From assembly GCF_030272615.1 (NCBI RefSeq), contig NC_081412.1, forward strand, positions 479,229,157 through 479,293,156: 64,000 bases of DNA. The letters are read 5' to 3'. The notes beneath the pieces were generated by a model. It saw nothing but the letters and a program-made list of their open reading frames with translations, searched no databases and was not told the DNA's origin. This DNA is from Cryptomeria japonica. Its lineage: Eukaryota > Streptophyta > Pinopsida > Cupressales > Cupressaceae. Below are positions 32,641 through 43,771 of this stretch, piece by piece. The position numbers and the translations under genes were made by a program. Within the stretch, counting starts at the first letter, position 1. Every line of letters starts with the position of its first letter.

Positions 32641-33483
32641 AGAGTAGAAACTCATTTGCTGCATTACAAAGTACAAATGTCATGTTATAATTGCAATGAG
32701 TTTGGTCACAAGGGTTATGAATGTAGGAGTAATATGCAAATGTCCTACAAGAATGCATTGAGTACATATTATAGTGCTAATGTGAAATGCTATAAGTGTC
32801 AAAATTTTGGTCACATAGAAAGGTATTGTAAGATGAGAACTGACAAGCAAAAGAGAATTGTACCGGATGAGAAGTTGAAAACAAAACTGGAACACAAAGT
32901 GACAAAAGAGGAAAAGAAAGAAGAGAAACCGGTTTGGGTAGAGAAGGAGAAAAAAAAGATAGAGTCCAACCTGATTGTACAGACTATTCTACATGGTGAA
33001 AGAAGGAATTTATGGGTAGTTGATAGTGGTTGCTCAAATCATATGATCGGAGATAAGAAAAAATTCATCAAGCTTGATAATTGGAATGGTGGTTCAGTCT
33101 ATTTTGGTGACAACTCCTCCATCAAGATCAAAGGTCGGGGTACACTAAATATTGATGGAAAGCTCAAGGATCATGATGTGTACTATGTGGAAGGTTTGAA
33201 GCATAACCTGTTGAGTGTAAGTCATATGTGTGACAAAGGGTACAAGTTCTCATTTGACTCTATCGGTTGCCAAATAACGAAGCACAGTACCGGTCAGATG
33301 GTAGTAGAAGGAAAGAGAATAGAGAGTAATATCTATAATCTAAAGGAATGCTATGAGTCCCAATGCATGATGGGACATGTTGATGAAAGTTGGTTGTGGC
33401 ACCAAAGACTAGGTCATGTGAATTTTGACAATCTAGTTAAGATAAGCAGGAACCAGTATGTGAGAAACATACCCCAATCATAA
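32638..33483 (+). pseudogene. Copia B further zinc knuckles, protease and integrase start
   Basis: Two more knuckles: CYNCNEFGHKGYEC (residues 16-29) and CYKCQNFGHIERYC (residues 51-64), making four in the element. A Lys/Glu-rich linker follows, then protease with WVVDSGCSNHMIGDKKKF (intact DSG from 33022) and VYYVEGLKHNLLSVSHM. The integrase zinc region begins with WLWHQRLGHVNFDNLVKI. A one-base frameshift near 33475 ends the frame; the Cys pair (CDECVRGKQ) continues in another frame. Confidence 0.85.
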
Positions 33484-34529
33484 AACCGGCAAGCACATTT
33501 TGTGATGAATGTGTCAGAGGTAAGCAAGCAAAGGTCAACTTTAAAACAAAAGAATATAACACCTCAAGACCTTTGGAGTTGATACATACAGGATTATGTG
33601 GGCCAACAAGGACAAGAGCATTGGCCGGAGAAAGGTATTTCATGTTGTTCATAGATGATTACTCAAGAATGACTTGGGTAACCTTCCTGCATGACAAGTC
33701 ACAAGCATTTGAGAGATTAAATTTTTTTAGGAAGATGGTGGAAAATGGAAGTGGACACCGGTTAAAATGCTTAAGATCAGACTGGGGTGGAGAATTTTCT
33801 TCTAATGAATTTGTTGACTACTGTGAGAAACATGGAATCCAAAGACAGTATTCAACTGCAAGGACACCTCAACAAAATGGTGTGGTAGAAAGGAAAAATA
33901 GGGTAGTTAAGGAGATAGCTAGGACTATGTTGAATGAGGCCAATATATCGGATATATACTAGAAGGAAGCAGTTCATACTGTTGTCTACACTAAAAACTA
34001 AGTACAGTTAAGAGTTAATAGTATAATGAATCCTTATGTGTTATGGAATGAAAGGAAACCATCACTTAAGCACTTCAGAGTGTTTGGAAGTAAGTGCTTC
34101 ATCAAGAGAGATGTTGATGGATTATGAAGTTTTGATTCTCGAAGTGATGAAGAAATCTTCTTGGGATACTCAACCAATAGTAAAGCCTACAAATGCTACA
34201 ACAAGAGATTGAGAAGGGTGGTTGAGAGTGTAAATGTGAGAATAGATGAAGACTCACATAGAGAAAATTCTGCACCAGCACCATACATTGATGAATCAAA
34301 TGTTGAAAATGAAGAACAATTTGACAATGGACCCGTAGAAGATGTACCAGACAAGATTCCCAACCGGTATTTGCAAAAGAATCATCTGGAAGAACAAATC
34401 ATAGGAGATAGGAATGAAGGTGTGTTGTCCAGAAGGAGATTAGCCTGGGAAGGTGAACAGGTAAATTTATGTCTCATGAGTGAAGTAGAGCCCAAAACAT
34501 TTGATGATGCTAGCAAAATCAAGAAGTAG
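33484..34529 (+). pseudogene. Copia B integrase
   Basis: CDECVRGKQAKVNF, then LELIHTGLCGP (the first Asp of the usual HxDLCGP is Gly), LRSDWGGEFSSNEF (second Asp, with Trp replacing Arg), and TPQQNGVVERKNRVV (Glu). FLGYSTNSKAY and a linker lead towards RT. Stops occur at 33959-33961 (a conserved Trp position) and in a few later places. Two altered catalytic-core residues suggest that it is dead. Confidence 0.85.
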
Positions 34530-35560
34530 GTAGATGCCATGGACGAAGAACTGAGACAAATTAAGAAAAATTAGACTTGGGAACTTGTTCCTAGACCAGC
34601 AGATAAGAATTTCATAGGTACCAAAAGGGTGTACTAGAACAAGATGAATGAAGAAGGTAAGATAGTCTAACATAAAGAAAGGTTAGTTTTCAAAGGGTAT
34701 GCTCAAGTTGAACGTATTGACTTTGAAGAAAATTTTGCACCGGTTGCTAGGTTAGAGGCAATAAGAATGTTTTTAGACTTCTTAGCCTATAAGGGATATA
34801 AGGTATATCAGATGGATGTAAAATATACTTTTCTCAATGGTAATCTTGAAGAAGAAGTGTATATGGAACAACCAGAAGGGTACTTGTTGCTTGAAGATGA
34901 GAGTTTTGTATGTCGGCTGAAGAAAGACCTGTATGGTTTGAAGCAGGCTCCTAGAGCATTGTATTCCTGGATAGACAAATACTTGAAGGAGCAAGGATTT
35001 CGGAAAGGGAATGCAGACAACAACTTGTATGCCAAGGTAAATGGAGATCACATGATTATAGTTATTGTATATATGGATGATATTATCTTTGGTAGAGACA
35101 AGGACATCATGTGCAAAAAATTTGCAGATCAGATGAAGACAGAGTTTGAAATGTTCATGTTGGGTGAGTTGTCCTATTTTCTTGGTTTGCAGATCTCACA
35201 GAAGGAGAAAGGAATTTTCATCTCCCAAACCAAGTATGCGAAAGCCATGTTGAAGACATTTCAAATGGAGGATAGCAAACCGGTAAGTACTCCCATGGTT
35301 ACCAATTGTAAGTTGAGCAAACTAGATGAATCATCTGAAGTTGAGCAAACACTATATAGGTATATGATTGGTAGTATGTTGTATTTAACATCATCTAGAC
35401 TAGATATTGTACAAGTTGTTTGCATGGTAGCAAGATTCCAAGATGATCCTAAACAGTCTCACCTAAATGCAGTCAGGAGAATCTTCAGGTATCTGCAAAG
35501 ACCTATTAGTTACGGCTTGTGGTATCCAAAGAAAGGAGACTTTGCTTTGCAGGCTTATAT
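34530..35560 (+). pseudogene. Copia B reverse transcriptase
   Basis: From VDAMDEELRQIKKN, across stops, to the long open frame at 34767-35831: [38 protein letters not shown], active site YMDD (35070-35081, intact), [30 protein letters not shown]. It is the best preserved Copia RT in the window. The Ala-Phe of the canonical KxAFLNG motif is Tyr-Thr here. Confidence 0.88.
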
Positions 35561-36025
35561 TGATGCAGATTGGGCAGGAAGTATTGATGACCAGAAAAGC
35601 ACAAGTGGAGGTGCTTTCTACTTAGGAGACCAGTTAGTATCATGGCATAGTAAGAAGCAAGATTCAGTGTCACTATCTACTATTGAGGCAGAATGCATAT
35701 CAACTGCTACATGTTGTTCACAGGTTTTATGGATGAAGCAGACACTAAAGATATACAGGTGGAGATACCAGAACCCATTCCAATCGAGTGTGATAACTCA
35801 AGTGGAATCAACATATCCAAGAATCCAGTAATGCACTCAAGAAAAAAACACATTGCAATCAAGTATCACTTCTTGAGAGAGAAGGTAGCAGACAAGGAGG
35901 TCACAGTTGAATATGTTCCTACTGATGAGCAGATTGCTGACATATTTACCAAGCCACTTACCTTGGGCCCATTTGAGTATTTGAGACAAAATATGGGAGT
36001 TGTCCCACCATTTGACAACACTTGA
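35561..36025 (+). pseudogene. Copia B RNase H
   Basis: [20 protein letters not shown] (first Asp), then [14 protein letters not shown] (Glu), then a one-base frameshift near 35745. The frame from there reads [25 protein letters not shown] and DIFTKPLTLGPFEYLRQNMGV, ending at 36023-36025. Only the frameshift separates it from an intact domain. Confidence 0.88.
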
Positions 36026-36219
36026 ATGCATAGGAGATTGCATGATTCAATGGGAGTCAACTATTTGCTACTATCTTATGACTCTTGAATCATGATGCAT
36101 GGACACAGGGGGAGAGTGTGTCTTAACTGGATGCAGTCAAGGGGGAGATTATTGGTGTCAGATTAAGGTTCCCTTTGCCATTGCTGTGAAAGGGGGAGAG
36201 AAACCGAAAAAGAAGATGC

Positions 36220-36272
36220 TGACATTAATGCCAAAGGGGGAGATTGTTGACATTGAGTTGTCATTGATGTCA
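36220..36272 (+). other. Copia B PPT bracketed by an inverted repeat
   Basis: TGACATTAATG (36220-36230), the PPT CCAAAGGGGGAGAT (36231-36244), the LTR start TGTTGACATTGAG, then CATTGATGTCA (36262-36272). The two arms pair over 11 positions, counting one G-T pair. A further purine-rich copy, AAAGGGGGAGAG, sits upstream at 36190-36200. Confidence 0.75.
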
Positions 36273-37608
36273 ACCGGTATTGTAGGAAGGCTACTGGTAG
36301 AGGTATGTCATTTGGTATGAAGAAGAGTGTACTGGTATGGTGAAAGATAAATAAGGTAATGAGAAGATTAACATGAAGGCTTGTCAATTGGTATGGTGAA
36401 AGAAAAGCAGTTGCTGAGACTATCAGTGACTTCACCGGTATGAGGTGAGATGCATGTGTATGTGAGCATGTTGAGTGATAACCGGTTTGGAGTTTGGTTG
36501 CCTGTTTATGATGAAGAGCTAGAATGTTAAAGTAATCACAAATCACCGGAGGTGAAGATGTGCTACCGATGTAGTGTGAACTACCTGTTAGCAAGAGGAG
36601 AAGGTCTCGGCGGTAAAGGCATGTACTGGTATGATTTTACTGAATATTCAAGTGTGAACCAATTGTGTGTCGGTAAGCTAAGTGATTGACCATTGTGATG
36701 CCATGTGGAGCTGAGGTGGCAAACATATAGAGGTCGGTGATGCCTCCATCGACATGGTTGTTGAAATAACTAGTTGACATTAATGAAACAGCCAAAACTC
36801 ATGAGATCGTAACTTACTGATGCGACTCGAGGAAGAAATAATAACAAAGGAAGATTAGGGAGTAGTTGGTGCCTAGATCAAAGCAAAGAAATCAGATTGC
36901 AAGAAGATTTTGAGAAGGAAATAACTGAGCTTTTTAAGAGCCGATGGACTTCAAGGTAGAAAATCATGTACGAGATTGCTATCTTTGGCAAGTATGCATT
37001 GGATAATGGAAAACGTGTACATATGAATTTTTGGAGTACAGGTGATCGATCCAAGATAGACTACATTGGATCTCATGCAGATTGTGTCGGGTAAAGGAAA
37101 CCCTAACCTCTCTGAGTTTGAATTGTTTCGTGGCGGGAAAGCTCAAGTTTAAATATGATGACTTGAGACTGTTGTAGTTGTTGTTACAGAGGGAAGACAA
37201 GTGTAAAATTATTGTTTGAGAGCTGAAGAGATAAACACTTCAAGTGTTTATGAGCAAAGATCTGACTGATAACAAGAAGCAAAGTAAACCAGTGTAAGGA
37301 ACAACTGGTGGAGTGTGCATTGACAATAGAGGTGACAAATTGGCAGAAGTTTTTCTTAATTAAGGGTGATTGAGTGTGAGTTGAAGGTGAAAAGACATTG
37401 TGAGAGGGGACTTAGACAAGTGATCAACAAAGTCAAGTTGCAGAGTGAGTGAAGAAGTATACAGACTGGTAAGGCTGAAACTGACAGAGAAGAATATTGT
37501 AAGGTTGCAAAACTTTATTTGCAATAGTGATTTCATTTGTATATCTGAGCTTTATTTTGTTTTCACTAAGTTGTAGCTTAGTTCAGGGGTTTTATCTCCT
37601 TTAGGTTG

Positions 37609-38110
37609 TGTTGGTATTTTGGTATGGTTTTGTCATTGATGTCAACACCTACTAAACACTTATCAACTCTGGCACTTTGGAGAATCAGCAATATTCACCG
37701 GCAAGCAAGTGACTTATGCACAGTCACCGGTATCTGGTACACTGGTAGGATATAATGATCACCGACACTTGGAATGATATGGAAAACACTCAGTTATGTC
37801 GAAGACATCGTGTGGACACCTTGTCTTGGAGTTTTGTTTATTGGTATATTCATATTTGCATATTTGCTATTACCAGCAAATAGGTCCAAGTTACACTAGC
37901 AGGTTTATCTTTTCCAGATCATCATGGCACACTATGAAGATGACTTATTATTGTTGTAAATGCATTAGGCTGACATGGTGAATCGGTTATTGCATCGGTT
38001 ATTAATTTATTTGTAAAATGATTTTATTGTAATATCTTGTAGAGTCGACCTACTAAAATTGGTCTTAGGGTATGGTATAAATGTAAGATCTTATTTCTAA
38101 GATCGAATGT
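37609..38110 (+). repeat. Copia C 5' LTR, truncated
   Basis: About 500 bp from TGTTGGTATTTTGG, parallel to 39584-40086, up to GATCGAATGTG, after which the two copies part. It retains the TATAAAT box at 38076-38082 (40049-40055 in the 3' LTR). Confidence 0.88.
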
Positions 38111-38740
38111 GAAAAGCTTTGTATGGATTGAAACAAGCTCCAAGAGCTTGGTATGCAAGATTGGATAAGTATCTTTTGACGATTGGTTTTTCTAAAGGTA
38201 ATGCTAACATCAACTTATATTATAAAGTGACTAATGATGACATCTTGGTTATAGAAGTTTTTGTTGATAATATAATCTTTGGAGGAGAAGATGGATTATG
38301 TAAAGAATTTTCTATTAAAATGTAGCAAGAATTTGAAATGTCTATGATTGGAGAAATAAAATTCTTTTTAGGATTGCAGTTTTCATAGACTGAGAAAGGT
38401 ATATTCTTAAGTCAGTCTAAGTACTTAAAGGAGTTACTAAAGAAATTTGGGATGGAAAACTCTAAACCGGTAAGCACACCTATGACTAGAAATGACAAAC
38501 TATCACTAAGGGATGAATCTACACTTGTTAATCCAACTAGATACAAATCTATGATAGGAGGTTTACTGTATTTGACACAAACTAGACCTGATATTATAAA
38601 TGCAGTATGTATTATTTCAAGATTTCAGAGTAATCCTAGAGAAAATCATGAATCAGCAGTAAAAAGGATTTTTCGGTACTTACAAGGTACTATAAATCTT
38701 GGATTATGGTATCCTAGAGATAAAAACTTTGAATTATGTG
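38111..38740 (+). pseudogene. Copia C reverse transcriptase, C-terminal half
   Basis: [20 protein letters not shown] is followed by the active site FVDN (38260-38271): the second catalytic Asp is Asn through a G-to-A change. Then come IKFFLGLQF, a stop, [35 protein letters not shown] and MIGGLLYLTQTRPDI. Two stops lie before 38452; after that the frame is open to the end of RNase H. Confidence 0.88.
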
Positions 38741-39180
38741 CATACACAGATGCAAATTGGGCAGGAGATGTGGATGATAGAAAAAGCACCACCGGCAGAG
38801 CATTCTTTCTTGGAAGCAGACTAATTTCTTGGTTGAGTAAGAAACAAAGTTGTACATCTTTATCAACAGCAGAATCAGAATATGTTGTAGCAGCAACTAA
38901 CTGTACACAGGTATTATGGCTTAAGAAAATGTTGAAAGACATAAAGGTAAAATGCAAGGAACCTATTACTATCTATTGTGATAACACTGCAGCAATTGAT
39001 ATATCTAAGAATCCGGTATTACATTCTAAAACCAAACATGTTTCTATCAAACTGAATTTTCTAAGGGAAAATGTTGAAGCAAAAGAGATAAAACTGGTTT
39101 ATGTGAATACTAAAGAGCAGATTGTAGATATCTTCACTAAACCTCTGCCTAAGGAGACTTTTGAATATCTCAGAGACTAG
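38741..39180 (+). pseudogene. Copia C RNase H, open frame
   Basis: This is in frame with the end of RT (open frame 38452-39180). AYTDANWAGDVDDRKSTTG (Asp), SLSTAESEYVVAATNCTQVLW (Glu), YCDNTAAIDISKNPVLHSKTKH (Asp) and DIFTKPLPKETFEYLRD with a terminal stop at 39178-39180. The Asp of the DADWAG motif is Asn (DANWAG). It is otherwise the most intact coding segment among the Copia copies. Confidence 0.88.
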
Positions 39181-39583
39181 CTTGGGGTCATACCCCCACC
39201 GGTAGAGACTTAGGAAGTTTGATGATTGTCATCAACTGACAGAATTAACAGAGAAATCTTTTACTCCGGCTTTGATGAGGAAGCTACTTCTCAGGGGGAG
39301 TAGTTGGTATACTAAATTGATTGGTATTTTGTATATGAACTTGGCTTGGTAATAACTTTGGCATTTGATGTCAAAGGGGGAGAGATTGGTATGGGAAAAC
39401 ACATGTTGCTCCCAGGGGGAGAGATTGTTATTTGGGAGAGATTATTACTGTCTGTATATGTATTTTGATTTCTGGTTATGATATCTTTTTGGGAGATTGT
39501 TGGTTTTTGGTATTTGGCATTTCTGTTTTGGCACTTTGATGGTTTTTTCATCTTGTGTTGCCATCAATGCCAAAGGTTGAGAT
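39181..39583 (+). other. Copia C 3' untranslated region with repeated purine tracts and PPT
   Basis: No gene. It contains three purine tracts, CAAAGGGGGAGAGATTGG (about 39372-39389), CCAGGGGGAGAGATTG (about 39412-39427) and the actual PPT position CCAAAGGTTGAGAT (39570-39583), which has lost its G run. The first two look like copies of the PPT. TTGCCATCAATGCC (39558-39571) is the left arm of the PPT-bracketing inverted repeat; the right arm GTCATTGATGTCAA is at 39607-39620. Confidence 0.7.
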
Positions 39584-40640
39584 TGTTGGTATTTTGGTAT
39601 GGTTTTGTCATTGATGTCAACACCTACTAAACACTTATCAACTCTGGCACTTTGGAGAATTAGCAACATTCACCGGCAAGCAAGCGACTTATGCACAGTC
39701 ACCGGTATCCGGTACACCGATAGGATATAATGATCACCGACACTTGGAATGATATGGAAAACACTTGGTTATGTCGAAGACATCGTGTAGACACCTTGTC
39801 TTGGAGTTTTGTTTATTGGTATATTCGTATTTGCATATCTGTTGTTACCAACAAATAGGTCCAGGTTACACTGACAGGTTTATCTTTTCCAGATTAGCAT
39901 GGCACACTATGAAGATAACTTATTATTTTTGTAAATGCATTAGGCCAACATGGTGAATTGGTTATTGCATCGGGTATTAATTTATTTGAAATGATTTTAT
40001 TGTAATATCTTGTAGAGCCGACCTACTAAAATTGGTCTTAGAGTATGGTATAAATGTAAGATCTTATTTGTAAGATCGAATGTGGAATGCGAAAAAGGAT
40101 TGTGTGAAGGTATATGCGAGATTAAGCAGAGCTATACACGCAGACATCATTTGAAGATTGAATGAGGGTTTTTGTGAAGACAATCAGAACTACACCGGTA
40201 CTGAATCCAGCATATGAAGATGCTATTTTGAGTAGTACATTCTTATTGGATTTAACCATCCAATTGTAGTCAGTGTGACTCCCATTTTGTGATTGAGCAG
40301 TGAGCTCTAGGCGCTTGGCCTTTCTGCATGTGCAGACCCCATTTGTATACACTTACTATCTGCAGTAGTATCATCTGATTGTGGGTAAGGTTTCCCACCG
40401 TGGTTTTTCCCCTTACAGGGTTTCCACATACAAATATTGGTGTTATGTGTTGTGGATGACTATGTCTTTTTGTTGCATGCATTAATCCTTACCGGTATTG
40501 CAATTAACTGTTAAAACTGTCTACCGACATATTAGACTAGTTTACCGATATTAAGCATTAAGTTGGTTAAGTTGTTTTTGGTTTGAATTTATTAGACAAC
40601 TGATTCACCTCCCTCTCTTAGTTGTCTCTGGGACCTAACA
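39584..40640 (+). repeat. Copia C 3' LTR
   Basis: 1057 bp from TGTTGGTATTTTGG to GGACCTAACA, complete. TATAAAT is at 40049-40055. The last 350 bp have the same plan as the A and B LTR ends (GTGGGTAAGGTTTCCCACCGTGG, then TTCACCTCCCTCTCTTAG). Confidence 0.9.
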
Positions 40641-42190
40641 GGTTGTAGCCTATAAATTATGTTCTCCTTGGGTTGGTGCCCTAAATATTGTAATTAGAGT
40701 TTCATTGTGAGGTTGGATTTGAGCAGAAGATCTCCAATAGCTATTCTCACCGAGGTTTTTCCCACATTGGGTTTTCCTCGTATATATCTGGTGTTGTGTG
40801 ATATATTCTTGTTCATGTGTGATTTTAATGTTTTAGCTAGTCCTTTCACACACTCTACTTGCATTGTTTAAGTTACTGGTTAGCATTCAGCTTTTCCTCT
40901 ACTTTACTGGTATCTCTTTCTGAAAGATGAAGAGTTTAAATCACCAATTCACCCCCCTCTCAGTGATCCATTGTGTCTAACAACTTCATGGGGTCTTCAA
41001 ACATTTGTAAAGGCTTCAAAGAACCTCCTATATCTTCCTAGGATCTCTCCCACTCTAACTCTCATCAACACTCAATCTTACACAAAAATGGAGATGTTCA
41101 TATCACTGTCAAATCAGGACAGGCAACTAAGTGCAGGGACAGTCATAAACTTTCTTGGTTTGATTATCCCTTAGAGTTTCCAACCTCTTGGAACATGTTT
41201 GAGACACCTTCATACCCTCTTCTAAGCCTCCACCAATCTTTCCAAACCCTCCTTACACTTCAACACATTTAAAACCCACCAATACACGATTGTTCACAAT
41301 CTTAGACATTGAAACCAGTCACATTACCATCTATTTGCACATGCCAACATTGATATGAGACCCTGAAACCAAAGTAGAAATAAAATACATGACATTTACC
41401 TCTATTCCACCAAGTTTTTGCGCTTGGTTAACGTGGAATGCAGGCTATTTACATTTTTTTCAAAACATTGTTTACCCTACCTAGGGTTTTAATAGTTTAA
41501 AAAAAAATTAGGAGATCTCTCTCAAAACTTAATAAAAGGGAATGAAACAAAGATAAAACTTCTTATAATTAACCCTTATATCATTACCAAATGCCTTATA
41601 ATGCAAATGAATTAGTTTCCAATGAGAAAAACAAGAGAAATCAGACTATCACGTCTGAAACATACAACAAAAACGCAACAATCTTTATTGATATTCTTCT
41701 TCAATACATTGAACAACCAACCACACTCAATGTTGGAAGGGAATTTTAAAAATTGTCCAGGGCTCTCATTGGTTGTAACTACCTTTACAACTTGATTTGA
41801 ACAACCAACACATAATTACTTCCAAAATGCAAATTTTGCTTGACAACTTTTTTGTCAACTTTGACATTTTTTGCTCAAATGGAACCTAGACCTAATCAAA
41901 GACTTTCGTGACCCAACAATGACTCAAATAGGTCCAAATAGGTTTCCATACTAGACCCATTTACACATATTTGTGATATCTTGACAATTTTAGAATATCT
42001 TGACAATTTTGGACAATCTTGTCAATATGACCTCATTATGACTCAAATCCCTATCTAATGACCTCAAAGGTACTTATTACATCAAGAATGGTCATGAACG
42101 ACCTTATTACATAAAATAAACTCAAAATCCTTAGGATATTGCATTATGGCCTCATTAAGGTATGTAGGCCTATTAGGTGCTCCCACACCA

Positions 42191-43030
42191 TAGATCCATA
42201 TATTATTGCCCCTATGTTTTTAATACTGCCCACAACTATGTCAGGAAGTGTGAAGCTTGCCAAAAATTCCTAAGAAAATTAAATACCAGGGAGCATTTCC
42301 TTTAAAGCCAATGTACACGGAGACACCATTTAGTCAATGGGGTATAGACTTCATAGGGGAAATTTCAGAGAAGTCAAGTGGAGTATTAATAATGGGATGT
42401 GTTTTTGTTATAATGAATTTACTTCATTTTGCAATAACTACGGTATAATAATTTCATATGCATCACCTTATCACCCTCAAGCTAATGGGTAGGAAAAATC
42501 TAGTAATAAAAACATTTTGAAGATAGTAAAGAAATTACTGGGTTAGAACAAGAGAGCTTGGGACTAAAAATTAAAGCTTGCACTGTGGACAGATAGGATT
42601 ACAATAAAAAAAAGCCACTGACAAGTCCCCTTTTGAGTTAGTTTATGGTACCCAGGATAAGATGCCCATCAGTAATCTTTTGCCCATGCATAAATTTATA
42701 GTTGAAGAAGGTCTGGACATCCTTGAACCTATGGAGACAAGATTAGAACAACTTGCAAAATTGGATGAGGTTAGGAGTGAAGCACAAAATAGACTATTAT
42801 AGGAAGTTATAGGAAGGAGACTTAGTTCTCATGTGGAATACTAGATCTCAGGACAAAGGGAGGCATGACAAGTTTGAGTCTTTGTGGACCAGTCCTTTTA
42901 TTATCATATTAAAGAATGAAGCAGATTCATATTTTTTTACAAAATATGGATGGAGAAAACATGGAATTGTGAGCACAGAGACAATTATTGAAGAGATTTT
43001 TCTCTTGATCATTTTCCATGTGCAATAGTT
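42191..43030 (+). pseudogene. G1 integrase, rest of gene, with internal deletion
   Basis: It resumes exactly at the D TSD: HNYVRKCEACQ (zinc Cys pair), then TPFSQWGIDFIGEI (first catalytic Asp). The sequence then jumps to YASPYHPQANG, a stop at a conserved Gln position, and KSSNKNILKIVKKLLG, so the segment with the second catalytic Asp is deleted. The C-terminal part has SPFELVYGTQDKMPI, EEGLDILEPMETRLEQL and LVLMWNTRSQDKGRHDKFESLWTSPF, the GPF/Y-type module. Many stops are present. Confidence 0.85.
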
Positions 43031-43771
43031 TAGGTCTCATTCCCGTGTACTATACCATCTTTTCATCCTACAACTTTTGGTCTACATCCCAAAGAAAACT
43101 GGATTCTTGCTATGCTCACAAGGGGCATACATCCCCAGATAGAGTCATTGTTAGCACTCCACAAGAAGAGATGAGTTTTTCCTTAATCCTAAAAAGCTTC
43201 CTTATTTTCCCATTATTGTCCTATCCCATCACTCTCTAGATATAAAATTATTTTCCCACTAGTGTCCACAAAATAACTAGTTACAGTATGACCATCACCC
43301 CTTGATAAACTGCTCCTTGTAAGAGAATCAAAATTTAATGTGTTTTCTAGCCTAAAGACAATCTGGATCAGACAAATAAAATCCATAACAGGAACCTTAA
43401 GGATCACAAATAAAGACGAAGAAAAAAATATATTATTTTCCATAAAAGACGAGATGAAATCATTTTGTTTTTAAGATCTTAACAATACTTCAACATGACT
43501 CCTTATATGTCCTCATGAAAAATAAAAACCATATCGATATAACATTAAAGGTCGATAGGATGTGGACTATACTGTGCCGAAAAGAAATGTCACACCAAAA
43601 ACCAACTTATCAGAAATACATGCTTTGGGTCTCATTGAAATATAGATATCAGTGTGACACCAAAGGTCTGCCAAAGACAAAGGAGATCCTGCTAAAATGA
43701 AAAGTCTCATTGAAAATTGACTTATCAAGGAGACATGTTTTACATCTTATTCAAATATCAATTTTGGTTAT
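43031..43771 (+). other. No gene seen downstream of G1 integrase
   Basis: AT-rich, frames shorter than 80 codons, no motif. Positions 43540-43730 have loosely repeated phrases such as GTCACACCAAA, GTCTCATTGAAA and CTTATCA(G/A), and related phrases recur at 44590-44760 (AAGGTCACACCAAA, GTCTCACCGAAA). This suggests one degenerate repeat region split by the LTR-like insert at 43772. Confidence 0.5.

Larger units (their letters stand above)
37609..40640 (+). mobile_element. Copia C: internally deleted Ty1/copia element
   Basis: A 3.0-kb element flanked by a perfect TSD GGTTG (37604-37608 and 40641-40645) inside the B 3' LTR. The 5' LTR is cut off at about 38110, and the next base is already in RT ([13 protein letters not shown]). 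One deletion therefore removed half of the 5' LTR, the primer site, gag, protease, integrase and half of RT. The 3' LTR is complete (39584-40640). As it lies inside B, inside D, inside G1, it is at the innermost of four insertion levels. Confidence 0.93.
28984..40982 (+). mobile_element. Copia B: full-length Ty1/copia element (3' LTR split by Copia C)
   Basis: The 5' LTR is 28984-30714, the PBS is 30717-30729, coding spans 30792-36024, the PPT is at 36231-36244, and the 3' LTR is 36245-37608 plus 40646-40982. TSD ACTTA/ACTTC has one mismatch. It is better preserved than Copia A: the gag frame is open for more than 450 codons, the DSG of protease and YMDD of RT are intact, and most of RT to RNase H is one frame. 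It is still broken by a handful of stops and at least two frameshifts. Confidence 0.93.
36245..40982 (+). repeat. Copia B 3' LTR (split by Copia C)
   Basis: Pieces 36245-37608 and 40646-40982 total about 1.70 kb, matching 28984-30714. The interruption falls in TTTAGGTTG, and the junction TSD of C restores the sequence TTAGGTTGTAGCC seen in the 5' LTR. After GTCTAACA the D LTR resumes. Confidence 0.9.
17966..42190 (-). mobile_element. Element D: minus-strand non-autonomous gypsy-type element hosting Copia A, B and C
   Basis: The outer ends TGATGC...ACACCA are flanked by a perfect TSD, TAGAT (17961-17965 and 42191-42195), within the G1 integrase gene. On the plus strand, LTR pieces are 17966-18381 with 25369-26699, and 28465-28983 with 40983-42190. 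A primer site on the minus strand next to the right LTR fixes the orientation. Read 5' to 3' on the minus strand, the LTR starts TGGTGTAGGAGCACC, as in H. Only about 1.77 kb of own interior remains (26700-28464), with a protease relic and no RT. Without the three Copia insertions D would be about 5.2 kb. Confidence 0.9.
28465..42190 (-). repeat. Element D 5' LTR (split by Copia B)
   Basis: Pieces 28465-28983 and 40983-42190, total about 1.72 kb. They match 17966-18381 with 25369-26699. Its right end is followed by the TSD TAGAT and by G1 integrase sequence. Copia B is flanked here by ACTTA (28979-28983) and ACTTC (40983-40987). Confidence 0.88.

Noticed and set aside
43213-43443. Minus-strand 76-codon ORF and similar short frames downstream of G1 integrase
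   Set aside because: No motif, no start context, and length expected by chance in AT-rich decayed DNA.
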